Positions 9,306-19,357 of a DNA stretch of 64,000 bases are shown piece by piece (the stretch's first letter is position 1; every line of letters begins with the position of its first letter). The DNA comes from Sphingobacteriales bacterium (GTDB lineage: Bacteria; Bacteroidota; Bacteroidia; Chitinophagales; JADIYW01), in contig JADKIQ010000002.1 in assembly GCA_016721245.1 (NCBI GenBank), positions 186,001 through 250,000 on the forward strand, in the 5' to 3' direction. A program made the position numbers and the translations under genes. The notes beneath the pieces were generated by a model, which was not told the origin of the DNA, searched no databases, and saw nothing but the letters and a program-made list of their open reading frames with translations.

Positions 9306-9345
9306 AAGTGTCCGGTAACTTCTTAGGTTGCCGAGACACTTTTTA
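9306..9345 (+). terminator. Hairpin with T-tract between rplL and rpoB (attenuator-like)
   Basis: AGTGTC and GACACT close a stem extended by CGG/CCG and AAC/GTT, followed by TTTTT. An intrinsic terminator at this position would lower transcription into rpoBC relative to the ribosomal protein genes, as the rplL-rpoB attenuator of enterobacteria does. Confidence 0.7.
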
Positions 9346-9373
9346 CTGTTTTTATAAATTTTAATAAGTTTGC

Positions 9374-12300
9374 ATGTCTAAAAAAACAGAAAAATCAGGT
9401 CTTACCTTATCTGGAAGAGTAAACTTCAGTAGAATAAGCCATCCTTATGAATATCCTAATTTACTGGATATCCAGGTAAAATCTTTTCAGGAGTTTTTAC
9501 AATTAGAGACAACACCGGACAAACGTTCTAAAGAAGGTTTGTACAAAGTGTTCTCTGAAAACTTTCCAATTACCGACGCAAGAAATATCTTCTTGTTAGA
9601 GTTCTTGGATTACTATGTGGATCCCCCGCGTTACACCGTTGATGAGTGTATCGAAAGAGGATTGACATACAGCGTACCTTTGAAAGCAAAGTTACGATTG
9701 TCTTGTAATGATGAAGAACATATCGATTTCCAAACCATCGTTCAGGATGTTTTCTTAGGAAACATTCCGTACATGACGGATAAAGGTACCTTCATTATTA
9801 ATGGTGCAGAACGTGTCGTAGTTTCTCAGTTACACCGTTCACCGGGCGTATTCTTCGGTATGAGCTATCACCCGAACGGAACAAAAATTTTCTCTGCAAG
9901 AGTAATTCCGTTTAAAGGTGCATGGATGGAGTTTGCAACAGACATCAATAATGTCATGTATGCTTACATCGACCGTAAGAAAAAATTCCCTGTAACCACT
10001 TTATTGCGTGCTATCGGTTTCGATTCAGATAAAGATATCCTGAAATTATTTGGATTGTCAGACGAAATTGAAGTAAGCAAAAAGACTTTAGAAAAAAATA
10101 TTGGCAGACGTTTAGCGGCGAGAGTATTGAAATCGTGGATGGAGGATTTCGTGGATGAAGATACCGGTGAGGTAGTTTCTATCGAACGTAACGAAGTAAT
10201 ACTCGAGCGTGATACATATTTAGATGAGGACAACATCCAGTTGATTTTAGAAACAGGTGTTAAAACCATCATCTTACAAAAAGAAAGCGCAGAAGAAGAT
10301 TATTCTATCATCTTTAATACTTTACAAAAAGATACTTCTAACTCAGAAATAGAAGCATTGAAACATATCTATCGTCAGTTGCGTGGATCTGATCCACCGG
10401 ATGATGATACAGCACGTGGTATTATCGAGAAATTGTTCTTCTCTGACAAACGTTATGATTTAGGTTTTGTTGGTCGTTATAAAATCAACAAAAAATTAGG
10501 TTTAGGTATCGATTCAAAAAATATCGTTCTTACCAAAGAAGATATCGTTTCTATCGTAAAATACTTAATCAAATTAGTAAATCAAAAAGCGGAGATTGAT
10601 GATATCGATCACTTAAGCAACAGAAGAGTTCGTACAGTAGGTGAGCAGTTATTTGCTCAGTTTGGTGTTGGTTTGGCGCGTATGGCGCGTACTATCCGTG
10701 AGCGTATGAACGTACGTGATAACGAGGTGTTCACGCCAATCGACTTGATTAACGCAAGAACATTATCTTCTGTTATCAACTCATTCTTCGGAACTTCACA
10801 ATTATCACAATTCTTAGACCAAACGAATCCTTTATCAGAAATTACGCACAAACGTCGTATTTCTGCACTGGGACCCGGCGGTTTATCTCGTGAAAGAGCT
10901 GGTTTCGAGGTGCGTGACGTTCACTACTCTCACTACGGTCGTTTATGTACCATTGAAACTCCGGAAGGACCAAATATCGGTCTGATTTCTACGCTTTGCG
11001 TTCACGCAAAAGTGAATGAAATGGGCTTTATTGAAACTCCTTACCGTAAAGTTTCCAAAAGTAAAGTAGAAGGAAAAGTAGAATACTTAACAGCGGAAGA
11101 AGAAGACGAAAGAATCATTGCACAGTCTAATGCAACATTAGATGATAAAGGTACATTCACCGATAAAAAAGTGAAATGCCGTTATCAGGGTGATTTCCCA
11201 ATCGTAGATACGGACAGCGAAGAAATGGCAAATGTTCAGAACATGGACGTGGCACCAAATCAAATCGTGGGTGTATCTGCATCGTTAATTCCATTCTTAG
11301 AAAACGATGATGCGAACCGTGCATTGATGGGCTCTAACATGCAACGTCAGGCAGTGCCATTGATGCGTTGTGAAGCGCCAATCGTAGGTACAGGTATTGA
11401 AGCTCGTGTGGCAGCTGACTCGAATGTATTAATTAATGCAGAGCGTTCAGGTGTGGTAGAATATGTAGATGCGAATGAAATCCGTGTTCGTTTTGACAGA
11501 ACTGAAAATGAGAAATTAGTAAGTTTTGAAGACGACGTGAAAGTGTATAAATTAACTAAATACGCACGTACCAACCAGGCTACTTGTATCAACTTACGTC
11601 CAATTGTTCGTAAAGGGGAGAAAGTAGTGAAAGGTCAGATCTTGTGTGAAGGTTATGCAACACAAAACGGTGAATTAGCATTAGGTAAAAACTTACTCGT
11701 AGCATTCATGCCTTGGAAAGGGTTTAACTTTGAGGATGCTATCGTAATCTCTGAAAAAGTAGTTCGTGAAGATATCTTTACATCTATCCATATTGAAGAA
11801 TATGAAATGGATGTGCGCGATACAAAATTAGGTGAAGAAGAATTAACCAATGACATTCCAAACGTAAGCGAAGACGCAACACGTAACCTGGATGAAAATG
11901 GTATTATTCGTGTAGGTGCAAAAATCAAAGAAGGTGATATTTTAATCGGAAAAATTACACCAAAAGGTGAAACAGATCCGACTCCGGAAGAGAAATTATT
12001 ACGCGCTATCTTTGGTGACAAAGCAGGTGATGTAAAAGATGCTTCTTACAAAGCACCACCATCCACAGAAGGTATCGTAGTAACGACTAAGTTGTTCCAA
12101 AAAGCGAAAAAAGACAAGAACTCAAAAGTTCGTGAAAAAAGCGAATTGGAAAAAGCAGAAAAAGTTCACTTACTGAATTTAGAAGAAATCAAGAAAGTAT
12201 TAGTTGCAAAATTAATGCAGTTAGTAGGTGGTAAAACAACATCAGGCATTAAAAATATCTTTGGTGAAGAAGCAGTTCCAAAAGGAACAAAATTCTCTGA

Positions 12301-13210
12301 GAAATTATTAGGCGGATTAAACTACCAGAACTTAGATACTTCTGACTGGACGAAAGAAGAAGAAACCAATGAATTAATCAAACGATTGATCCACAATTTC
12401 AACATCAAGTTCAACGAAGAAAAAGGTCGTTTCTTGCGTGATAAATATGCGATTACAGTGGGTGATGAATTACCATCTGGTGTATTGAAATTAGCTAAAG
12501 TATACATCGCTCAGAAACGTAAGTTGAGAGTAGGTGATAAGATGGCTGGTCGTCACGGAAATAAAGGTATCGTAGCAAAAATCGTTCGCGATGAAGACAT
12601 GCCGTTCTTAGAAGACGGAACACCGGTAGATGTGGTATTAAATCCATTAGGTGTACCTTCTCGTATGAACATCGGTCAGATTTACGAAACCGTTTTAGGA
12701 TGGGCTGGAAAAGAGTTGGGAATGAAATTCGCAACACCAATCTTTGATGGTGCAAACGTAGAACAAATCGAACATTATATCGAAGAAGCAGGCTTGCCTC
12801 GTTTAGGAAGTACTTACTTATACGATGGTGAAACAGGACAACGATTCGATCAGAAAACAACCGTAGGTGTTATCTACATCATCAAATTATCACATATGGT
12901 GGATGATAAGATGCATGCTCGTTCCATCGGACCTTACTCATTAATTACGCAACAACCTTTGGGTGGTAAAGCACAGTTTGGTGGTCAGCGTTTAGGTGAG
13001 ATGGAAGTTTGGGCATTAGAAGCATACGGTGCGTCTAACATCTTACAGGAATTATTAACGGTGAAATCAGATGATATTCAAGGAAGAGCAAAAGCTTATG
13101 AAGCAATTGTGAAAGGTGATAACTTACCAATTCCGGGAATTCCTGAATCATTCAATGTATTAGTACATGAGTTAAGAGGTCTTGCATTGGATTTAGACTT
13201 TGATGAATAG
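9374..13210 (+). CDS. rpoB: DNA-directed RNA polymerase subunit beta
   Basis: The 1278 residues cover the complete beta subunit. Recognisable regions include the N-terminal lobe (GTFIINGAERVVVSQLHRSP), the rifampicin-pocket segment (FGTSQLSQFLDQTNPL, then THKRRISALGPGGL), and the C-terminal motif GGKAQFGGQRLGEMEVWALE. Transcription is continuous into rpoC, 48 bases away. Confidence 0.99.
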   Translation: MSKKTEKSGLTLSGRVNFSRISHPYEYPNLLDIQVKSFQEFLQLETTPDKRSKEGLYKVFSENFPITDARNIFLLEFLDYYVDPPRYTVDECIERGLTYSVPLKAKLRLSCNDEEHIDFQTIVQDVFLGNIPYMTDKGTFIINGAERVVVSQLHRSPGVFFGMSYHPNGTKIFSARVIPFKGAWMEFATDINNVMYAYIDRKKKFPVTTLLRAIGFDSDKDILKLFGLSDEIEVSKKTLEKNIGRRLAARVLKSWMEDFVDEDTGEVVSIERNEVILERDTYLDEDNIQLILETGVKTIILQKESAEEDYSIIFNTLQKDTSNSEIEALKHIYRQLRGSDPPDDDTARGIIEKLFFSDKRYDLGFVGRYKINKKLGLGIDSKNIVLTKEDIVSIVKYLIKLVNQKAEIDDIDHLSNRRVRTVGEQLFAQFGVGLARMARTIRERMNVRDNEVFTPIDLINARTLSSVINSFFGTSQLSQFLDQTNPLSEITHKRRISALGPGGLSRERAGFEVRDVHYSHYGRLCTIETPEGPNIGLISTLCVHAKVNEMGFIETPYRKVSKSKVEGKVEYLTAEEEDERIIAQSNATLDDKGTFTDKKVKCRYQGDFPIVDTDSEEMANVQNMDVAPNQIVGVSASLIPFLENDDANRALMGSNMQRQAVPLMRCEAPIVGTGIEARVAADSNVLINAERSGVVEYVDANEIRVRFDRTENEKLVSFEDDVKVYKLTKYARTNQATCINLRPIVRKGEKVVKGQILCEGYATQNGELALGKNLLVAFMPWKGFNFEDAIVISEKVVREDIFTSIHIEEYEMDVRDTKLGEEELTNDIPNVSEDATRNLDENGIIRVGAKIKEGDILIGKITPKGETDPTPEEKLLRAIFGDKAGDVKDASYKAPPSTEGIVVTTKLFQKAKKDKNSKVREKSELEKAEKVHLLNLEEIKKVLVAKLMQLVGGKTTSGIKNIFGEEAVPKGTKFSEKLLGGLNYQNLDTSDWTKEEETNELIKRLIHNFNIKFNEEKGRFLRDKYAITVGDELPSGVLKLAKVYIAQKRKLRVGDKMAGRHGNKGIVAKIVRDEDMPFLEDGTPVDVVLNPLGVPSRMNIGQIYETVLGWAGKELGMKFATPIFDGANVEQIEHYIEEAGLPRLGSTYLYDGETGQRFDQKTTVGVIYIIKLSHMVDDKMHARSIGPYSLITQQPLGGKAQFGGQRLGEMEVWALEAYGASNILQELLTVKSDDIQGRAKAYEAIVKGDNLPIPGIPESFNVLVHELRGLALDLDFDE

Positions 13211-13258
13211 TTTTTTTGTTTTGGTAATTAGATTTTTAAGCATTTAAAAATAACAACT

Positions 13259-16200
13259 ATGCCTTTTAAAAAGGATAATAAAATCAACACAGAGTTCAAG
13301 ACGATTACGTTGAAACTCGCTTCTCCGGATTCTATTTTAGAGCGTTCATACGGCGAAGTAAAAAAACCGGAAACGATTAACTACAGAACCTACAAGCCAG
13401 AGATGGAAGGTTTGTTCTGCGAGCGTATTTTCGGTCCGACAAAAGATTATGAATGTTTTTGCGGTAAGTACAAACGTATCCGTTACAAAGGTATTGTGTG
13501 CGACAGATGTGGTGTGGAAGTAACAGAAAAGAAAGTACGTCGCGAAAGAATGGGACACATCAAATTAGTAGTTCCTGTAGTACATATCTGGTATTTCAAA
13601 TCCTTGCCTAATAAAACAGGTTACATGTTGGGATTGTCTTCCAAAAATGTAGAAGCGATTGTATACTATGAACGTTATGTAGTTATTCAGGCAGGTGTTA
13701 CAGAAGAAGGTGTTCCGGTTAATGGTGAAAGCAAAAAAACTAAATATCTGGATCTTTTAACAGAAGAAGAATATTTAGATATTTTAGATGGCTTACCAAA
13801 AGACAATCAATTGTTATCTGATGATGATCCGAATAAATTCATCGCTAAAATGGGTGGTGAAGCAGTTCATGGTTTATTGTCAAGAATTGATTTGAAAAAA
13901 TTATCGGGTGAATTACGTCACAAAGCATCACACGAATCTTCACAACAACGTAAATCAGAAGCCTTAAAACGTCTGAGCGTAGTGGAAGCATTCCGTGAAG
14001 CAAACGAACACGTAGAAAACAGACCGGAATGGATGGTAGTTCAATACTTACCGGTAGTTCCGCCTGAATTGCGTCCGTTAGTTCCGTTAGATGGTGGTCG
14101 TTTTGCATCTTCAGATTTGAACGATTTATACCGTCGTGTTATCATCAGAAACAACCGTTTAAAAAGATTAATTGAAATCAAAGCACCGGAAGTAATCTTA
14201 CGTAATGAAAAACGTATGTTACAGGAAGCGGTTGATTCATTATTCGATAACTCACGTAAATCTAACGCTGTAAAAGCAGAAGGTGGCCGTGCATTGAAAT
14301 CTTTATCGGATGTACTGAAAGGTAAACAAGGTCGTTTCCGTCAGAACTTATTAGGAAAACGTGTGGACTACTCCGGTCGTTCAGTAATCGTGGTAGGTCC
14401 TGAATTAAAATTACACGAATGTGGTTTACCAAAAGATATGGCGGCTGAGTTATTCAAACCGTTTATCATTCGTAAATTGCTGGAACGTGGTATCGTAAAA
14501 ACGGTAAAATCTGCTAAGAAATTAGTAGACAAAAAAGAATCAGTAATCTGGGATATCTTAGAAAATGTAATGAAAGGACATCCGGTGATGTTAAACCGTG
14601 CTCCAACATTACACAGACTTTCTATTCAGGCATTCCAGCCAAAATTAATTGAAGGAAAAGCGATACAGTTACACCCTTTAGTGTGTACCTCATTCAACGC
14701 CGACTTTGACGGTGACCAGATGGCTGTTCACGTTCCTTTAAGTAATGCTGCAATCTTAGAAGCACAGTTATTGATGCTGGCTTCCCACAATATTTTGAAT
14801 CCGCAAAACGGAACACCAATTACCATTCCTTCACAAGACATGGTTTTAGGTTTGTACTATCTTACAAAAGGTAAACGAACTATCGGTGATGACAAAGTAC
14901 GTGGTGAAGGAAGAGTATTCTATGCTGCTGAAGAAGCAATCATTGCATTGAATGAAAATCAGGTAGACTTACATGCAAATGTAAAATGCAGAGTACGTGT
15001 AAAAGAAGGAAACGATTTCAAAATGAAAATAATCGATACTACGGTAGGTCGTTTATTATTCAATGAAGTAGTTCCTGCAGAATGCGGTTACATCAATGAA
15101 ATGTTGAGTAAGAAAAACATCAAAACGGTAATTGGAGAAGTATTGGTAAGCACTAATATTCCAACTACAGTTAAGTTCCTGGATGATATTAAAGAAATTG
15201 GTTTCCGTCAGGCATTTAAAGGTGGTCTGTCATTTAATATTGATGACTTGATTATTCCGGATGTAAAACAAAAATTACTGACAGGTGCAGGTGACGAAGT
15301 GGATGAAGTTTGGTCTAACTTTAATATGGGTTTAATTACCAATAATGAACGTTATAACCAAATCATCGATATCTGGACACGTGTGGATACAAGAATCACG
15401 GAAACGTTGATGAAAGAAATCTCTACGCACAAACAAGGTTTCAACTCCGTGTTTATGATGTTGGATTCAGGAGCGCGTGGTTCAAAACAACAAATTAAAC
15501 AGTTAGGTGGTATTCGTGGATTGATGGCTAAACCTCGTAAATCTGGTTCTACAGGTGGTGAGATTATCGAAAATCCAATTTTATCTAACTTCAAGGATGG
15601 TTTGAACGTATTAGAGTATTTCATTTCTACACACGGTGCGCGTAAAGGTTTGGCGGATACGGCGTTAAAAACGGCGGATGCGGGTTACTTAACTCGTCGT
15701 TTAGTGGACGTAGCACAAGACGTTGTTATCAATGGCGTTGACTGCGGTACATTACGTGGTTTGAATACATCAGCGTTGAAAGAAAATGAAGAAGTAATCG
15801 AATCTTTATTTGACAGAATAGTTGGACGTACTGCTTTATTAGATGTAGTACATCCGTTAACCGGCGAAATCATCGTGAAAGAAGGCGATATGATTTTAGA
15901 AGCAGCTGCAACTATCATCGAAGAATCACCAATCGAAAGCGTTGAAATTCGTTCAGTATTAACCTGCGAAATGCGTCGTGGTGTTTGTGCAAAATGTTAT
16001 GGTAGAAGTTTAACCAATAACAGACCTGCACAATATGGTGATGCAGTAGGTATCGTGGCAGCACAGTCTATCGGTGAGCCGGGAACACAGTTGACCTTAC
16101 GTACATTCCACACGGGTGGTACGGCAGCGTCTGTTGCTTCTGAATCTCAGATGCTTGCTAAGTTTGACGGTAAACTGGAATTTGACAGCGTTAAAACGGT

Positions 16201-17578
16201 AAAACAAGATAGCGAAGACGGAGAAATGAAATCTGTGGTAATCGGAAGAACAGGTGAGATCAACATCATCGACGAAACAACAGAAAGAGTTCTAATCACG
16301 AATAATATTCCTTACGGTGCTACACTGTCGGTTAAAAACGGTCAGAAAGTGAAAAAAGGCGATGTGATTTGTTCATGGGATCCATTTAATAACGTAATTA
16401 TTTCAGAGTTTAAAGGAACAACGAAATACGAACACGTTATCGAAGGTATCACTTACCGTGAAGAATTAGAAGAGCAAACAGGTCACCGTGAAAAAGTAAC
16501 CATCGAATCTCGTGATAAGAAAAAATCTCCATCTTTATTAATCGTAGATGAAAAAGGAAAAGAATTATATTCTTATTCTATTCCGGTAGGAGCACACATT
16601 TCTGTAGAAGACAATGAAGCAGTTTTACCAGGATCTATCATCGTGAAAATACCGCGTATCTTAAGTAAAGTACGAGATATCACGGGTGGTTTACCACGTG
16701 TTCAGGAGTTATTCGAAGCGCGTAATCCATCGAATCCGGCTAAGGTTTCTGAAATCGACGGACAAGCTACTTTCGGTAAAATCAAACGTGGTAACCGTGA
16801 GGTGACGATTACATCGAAAGATGGCGTTCAAAGAAAATATCTGGTTCCTTTAACTAAACATATTTTAGTACAGGACGGCGACTTTGTGAAAGCAGGTATG
16901 CCATTATCAGACGGTGCTATTACACCAAGTGATATCCTGAAAATTAAAGGACCTGCAGCATTACAAGCTTATTTAGTAAATGAAATTCAGGAAGTTTACC
17001 GTTTACAAGGTGTACGTATCAACGACAAACACATCGAAGTAATCGTGAAACAAATGATGAGTGACGTATTGGTGAGCGATGCAGGTGATACTAAATTCTT
17101 AGAAAACGAACGTGCTGATAAATTCGAATTCATCGAACAAAACGACTATATCTACGATAAGAAAGTAATTACGGAAGCAGGTGACTCTGAGCAGTTAGTG
17201 GTTGGACAAATCGTAACGATGCGTCAGATCCGTGAAGAGAATTCATTCTTAAAACGTAATGACAGAAAACCGGTAGAATATCGCGATGCAATTCCTGCAA
17301 CGGCAAGTCCATTGTTACAAGGTATCACCAGAGCTTCTTTAGGTACTGCCAGCTGGATTTCAGCCGCATCGTTCCAGGAAACTACCAAAGTATTAAATCA
17401 GGCTGCTATCAACGGCAGAATCGACTTAATGCGCGGTTTAAAAGAAAACGTAATCGTTGGTCACAGAATTCCTGCAGGTACAGGTGTTCGTGAGTTCGAA
17501 AACGTAATGGTAGGCTCTAAAAAAGAATACGAACGCATGATGGCTAAAAAAGCTATGATTGAAGATGATGAAGAATAG
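13259..17578 (+). CDS. rpoC: DNA-directed RNA polymerase subunit beta'
   Basis: The full-length 1439-residue subunit carries the N-terminal zinc ribbon (CFCGKYKRIRYKGIVCDRCG), the catalytic Mg-binding motif NADFDGDQM, the bridge/trigger-loop region, and a second zinc site (CEMRRGVCAKCYG). A strong terminator follows. Confidence 0.99.
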   Translation: MPFKKDNKINTEFKTITLKLASPDSILERSYGEVKKPETINYRTYKPEMEGLFCERIFGPTKDYECFCGKYKRIRYKGIVCDRCGVEVTEKKVRRERMGHIKLVVPVVHIWYFKSLPNKTGYMLGLSSKNVEAIVYYERYVVIQAGVTEEGVPVNGESKKTKYLDLLTEEEYLDILDGLPKDNQLLSDDDPNKFIAKMGGEAVHGLLSRIDLKKLSGELRHKASHESSQQRKSEALKRLSVVEAFREANEHVENRPEWMVVQYLPVVPPELRPLVPLDGGRFASSDLNDLYRRVIIRNNRLKRLIEIKAPEVILRNEKRMLQEAVDSLFDNSRKSNAVKAEGGRALKSLSDVLKGKQGRFRQNLLGKRVDYSGRSVIVVGPELKLHECGLPKDMAAELFKPFIIRKLLERGIVKTVKSAKKLVDKKESVIWDILENVMKGHPVMLNRAPTLHRLSIQAFQPKLIEGKAIQLHPLVCTSFNADFDGDQMAVHVPLSNAAILEAQLLMLASHNILNPQNGTPITIPSQDMVLGLYYLTKGKRTIGDDKVRGEGRVFYAAEEAIIALNENQVDLHANVKCRVRVKEGNDFKMKIIDTTVGRLLFNEVVPAECGYINEMLSKKNIKTVIGEVLVSTNIPTTVKFLDDIKEIGFRQAFKGGLSFNIDDLIIPDVKQKLLTGAGDEVDEVWSNFNMGLITNNERYNQIIDIWTRVDTRITETLMKEISTHKQGFNSVFMMLDSGARGSKQQIKQLGGIRGLMAKPRKSGSTGGEIIENPILSNFKDGLNVLEYFISTHGARKGLADTALKTADAGYLTRRLVDVAQDVVINGVDCGTLRGLNTSALKENEEVIESLFDRIVGRTALLDVVHPLTGEIIVKEGDMILEAAATIIEESPIESVEIRSVLTCEMRRGVCAKCYGRSLTNNRPAQYGDAVGIVAAQSIGEPGTQLTLRTFHTGGTAASVASESQMLAKFDGKLEFDSVKTVKQDSEDGEMKSVVIGRTGEINIIDETTERVLITNNIPYGATLSVKNGQKVKKGDVICSWDPFNNVIISEFKGTTKYEHVIEGITYREELEEQTGHREKVTIESRDKKKSPSLLIVDEKGKELYSYSIPVGAHISVEDNEAVLPGSIIVKIPRILSKVRDITGGLPRVQELFEARNPSNPAKVSEIDGQATFGKIKRGNREVTITSKDGVQRKYLVPLTKHILVQDGDFVKAGMPLSDGAITPSDILKIKGPAALQAYLVNEIQEVYRLQGVRINDKHIEVIVKQMMSDVLVSDAGDTKFLENERADKFEFIEQNDYIYDKKVITEAGDSEQLVVGQIVTMRQIREENSFLKRNDRKPVEYRDAIPATASPLLQGITRASLGTASWISAASFQETTKVLNQAAINGRIDLMRGLKENVIVGHRIPAGTGVREFENVMVGSKKEYERMMAKKAMIEDDEE

Positions 17579-17595
17579 TATCCTTCATTAATTAT

Positions 17596-17628
17596 AAAAG
17601 GCTGTCTTTTTAGACAGCCTTTTTTTAT
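17596..17628 (+). terminator. Intrinsic terminator after rpoC
   Basis: AAAGGCTGTCT and AGACAGCCTTT pair around a TTTT loop, followed by a run of T. It closes the rpoBC transcription unit. Confidence 0.9.
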
Positions 17629-17693
17629 GCCGTTTAGTTTTATTTTTTATAAATTTACGCAATCATACAACCACTAATTATTTAATACGTACC

Positions 17694-18002
17694 ATGGAAA
17701 ATAATAATCAGAATCAAATCAATATTGAATTGCCGGAAGAAATTGCGGATGGTGAATATGCCAACTTAGCCATCATTACACACTCCAATCAGGAGTTTGT
17801 GGTAGATTTTGTGCGTCTGGCACCCGGAGTACCGAAAGCAAAAGTAAAATCCAGAATTATTCTGACACCGCAGCATGCAAAGCGCCTGATGATGGCCTTA
17901 GCAGAAAATGTACGCAAGTTTGAACAGGCACACGGCGAAATTAAAGAATTTGAACAGATAGCCTATCCGCTGAATTTTGGTACACCTACTACGCAAGCAT
18001 AG
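17694..18002 (+). CDS. DUF3467 family protein
   Basis: This small acidic protein of 102 residues matches the DUF3467 family pattern (GEYANLAIITHSNQEFVVDF, then APGVPKAKVKSRIILTPQHAK). Its role is unknown; the family is often encoded just downstream of rpoC in Bacteroidota. The MarR gene starts 4 bases after the stop, so the two probably form one unit. Confidence 0.85.
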   Translation: MENNNQNQINIELPEEIADGEYANLAIITHSNQEFVVDFVRLAPGVPKAKVKSRIILTPQHAKRLMMALAENVRKFEQAHGEIKEFEQIAYPLNFGTPTTQA

Positions 18003-18005
18003 TCT

Positions 18006-18464
18006 ATGAAGACGATTGAGGAAGAAATAAAGCAAAAGAAATTCCCTAACATCTATGTAAAAACAGATGTGAATCTCTTTTATACTTCCGGATGGCTGGA
18101 GAATGAAATGGCAAGGCTGTTCAAACAGCACGGACTATCCATGCAGCAATACAATGTGTTGAGAATTCTGAGAGGACAGCATCCCAAGGCTGTGATGCTA
18201 AGCCAGATTACAGAGCGAATGATTGATAAGATGTCAAACGCCACGCGCCTGGTAGAAAAATTAAAGCAAAAGAATCTGGTCACCAGAGAAATAAATGCCA
18301 AAAGCAGACGGCAGGTAGATATACATATCACCGAAAGAGGGCTTGAATTACTGGAGAAGCTGGATGGGATTTTTAATACAGAGAAAGCTCCGGAACGCTA
18401 TGCCAACCTGACAAAAGCAGAACTGGAACAGTTTAACAAAATTCTGGATAAAATCAGGAACTAA
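18006..18464 (+). CDS. MarR family transcriptional regulator
   Basis: The 152 residues form a winged helix-turn-helix. The helices around QQYNVLRILRGQHPKAVMLS and the recognition region SNATRLVEKLKQKNLVTRE are followed by a wing (RRQVDIHITERGLELL). MarR proteins bind as dimers to palindromes. A perfect palindrome lies 18 bases downstream, in front of the pirin gene, a likely target. Confidence 0.92.
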   Translation: MKTIEEEIKQKKFPNIYVKTDVNLFYTSGWLENEMARLFKQHGLSMQQYNVLRILRGQHPKAVMLSQITERMIDKMSNATRLVEKLKQKNLVTREINAKSRRQVDIHITERGLELLEKLDGIFNTEKAPERYANLTKAELEQFNKILDKIRN

Positions 18465-18481
18465 ATTTTTTATTTAATTGT

Positions 18482-18493
18482 TTGTATATACAA
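18482..18493. promoter_or_regulatory. Palindromic operator candidate for the MarR protein
   Basis: TTGTATATACAA is a perfect 12-bp palindrome in the short MarR-pirin gap. A looser inverted pair (TTGTT and AACAA, 5-base spacer) follows about 5 bases later. Length and symmetry fit MarR-type sites. Binding is inferred. Confidence 0.5.
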
Positions 18494-18538
18494 TAGTTGT
18501 TATTGCAACAAAAATAAAAACAAATAAAGGATACTAAA

Positions 18539-19240
18539 ATGAACACAGTAATTCACAAAGCAGGCGACAGAGGCCACGCCAACCACGGCTGGTTAAATGC
18601 CCATCATTCCTTCAGTTTCGCCGGATACTACGACCCGAAGAAAGAACAATTCGGTACACTTCGTGTCTTAAACGACGACATTGTGCAAGCCGGTTACGGA
18701 TTCGGAATGCACCCGCACAACAACATGGAAATTGTCACCATTCCGCTGAGAGGTGCCTTAAAACACAAAGATTCTTCCGGTGGCGAAGGCGTGATTAAAA
18801 CCGGCGATGTGCAGATTATGAGTGCCGGCAGCGGCATCATGCATTCCGAGCATGCCACGGCAGACGAAGATGTCAACTTGTTTCAGATTTGGGTATTTCC
18901 GAAAAAAGTAAACATTGAACCGCGCTACGACCAACGTACTTTTGATGAAAGTGACCGGGAAAATAAATGGCAGATCGTGGTAAGTCCGGAGGAAGCACAC
19001 CATGCACTTTGGATCAACCAGGATGCTTATTTTTCTTTAGGAAATTTTGATACAACAACATCTTACCAACTGAATAAAGAGGGAAACGGTGTGTATTTAA
19101 TGGTGATTGAAGGGGAAATTGAAATTGACGGTAACGTTTTAACCAACCGTGATGCGATAGGCATTACAGAAGCAAAAGCGTTTGAAATTAAGGTGCTGCA
19201 AGCTGCAAAATTATTGGTGGTGGAAGTTCCGATGAAGTAA
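18539..19240 (+). CDS. Pirin family protein (bicupin, YhhW-like)
   Basis: The 233 residues begin with the pirin signature region (GDRGHANHGWLNAHHSFSFA). The likely metal ligands are in GFGMHPHNNMEIVT (two His, one Glu) and GIMHSEHA. Homologues include quercetin 2,3-dioxygenase YhhW of E. coli; the true substrate is unknown. It is probably controlled by the adjacent MarR protein. Confidence 0.92.
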   Translation: MNTVIHKAGDRGHANHGWLNAHHSFSFAGYYDPKKEQFGTLRVLNDDIVQAGYGFGMHPHNNMEIVTIPLRGALKHKDSSGGEGVIKTGDVQIMSAGSGIMHSEHATADEDVNLFQIWVFPKKVNIEPRYDQRTFDESDRENKWQIVVSPEEAHHALWINQDAYFSLGNFDTTTSYQLNKEGNGVYLMVIEGEIEIDGNVLTNRDAIGITEAKAFEIKVLQAAKLLVVEVPMK

Positions 19241-19266
19241 TGATGATGAGTAGGAAAGCCAAATAA

Positions 19267-19281
19267 ACCGGCGAAGCCGGT
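19267..19281 (+). repeat. Perfect short hairpin after the pirin gene
   Basis: ACCGGC and GCCGGT pair perfectly across a GAA loop, 27 bases after the stop. There is no T-tract, so it may be a weak terminator or an mRNA 3' stabiliser. Confidence 0.4.
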
Positions 19282-19357
19282 GTTAAATTTAAATGCAAAT
19301 TTATGCAAAGCATAGATAAACAGCAAAAAAGAGGCATTTAACGTTTGGCTAGGTGCA

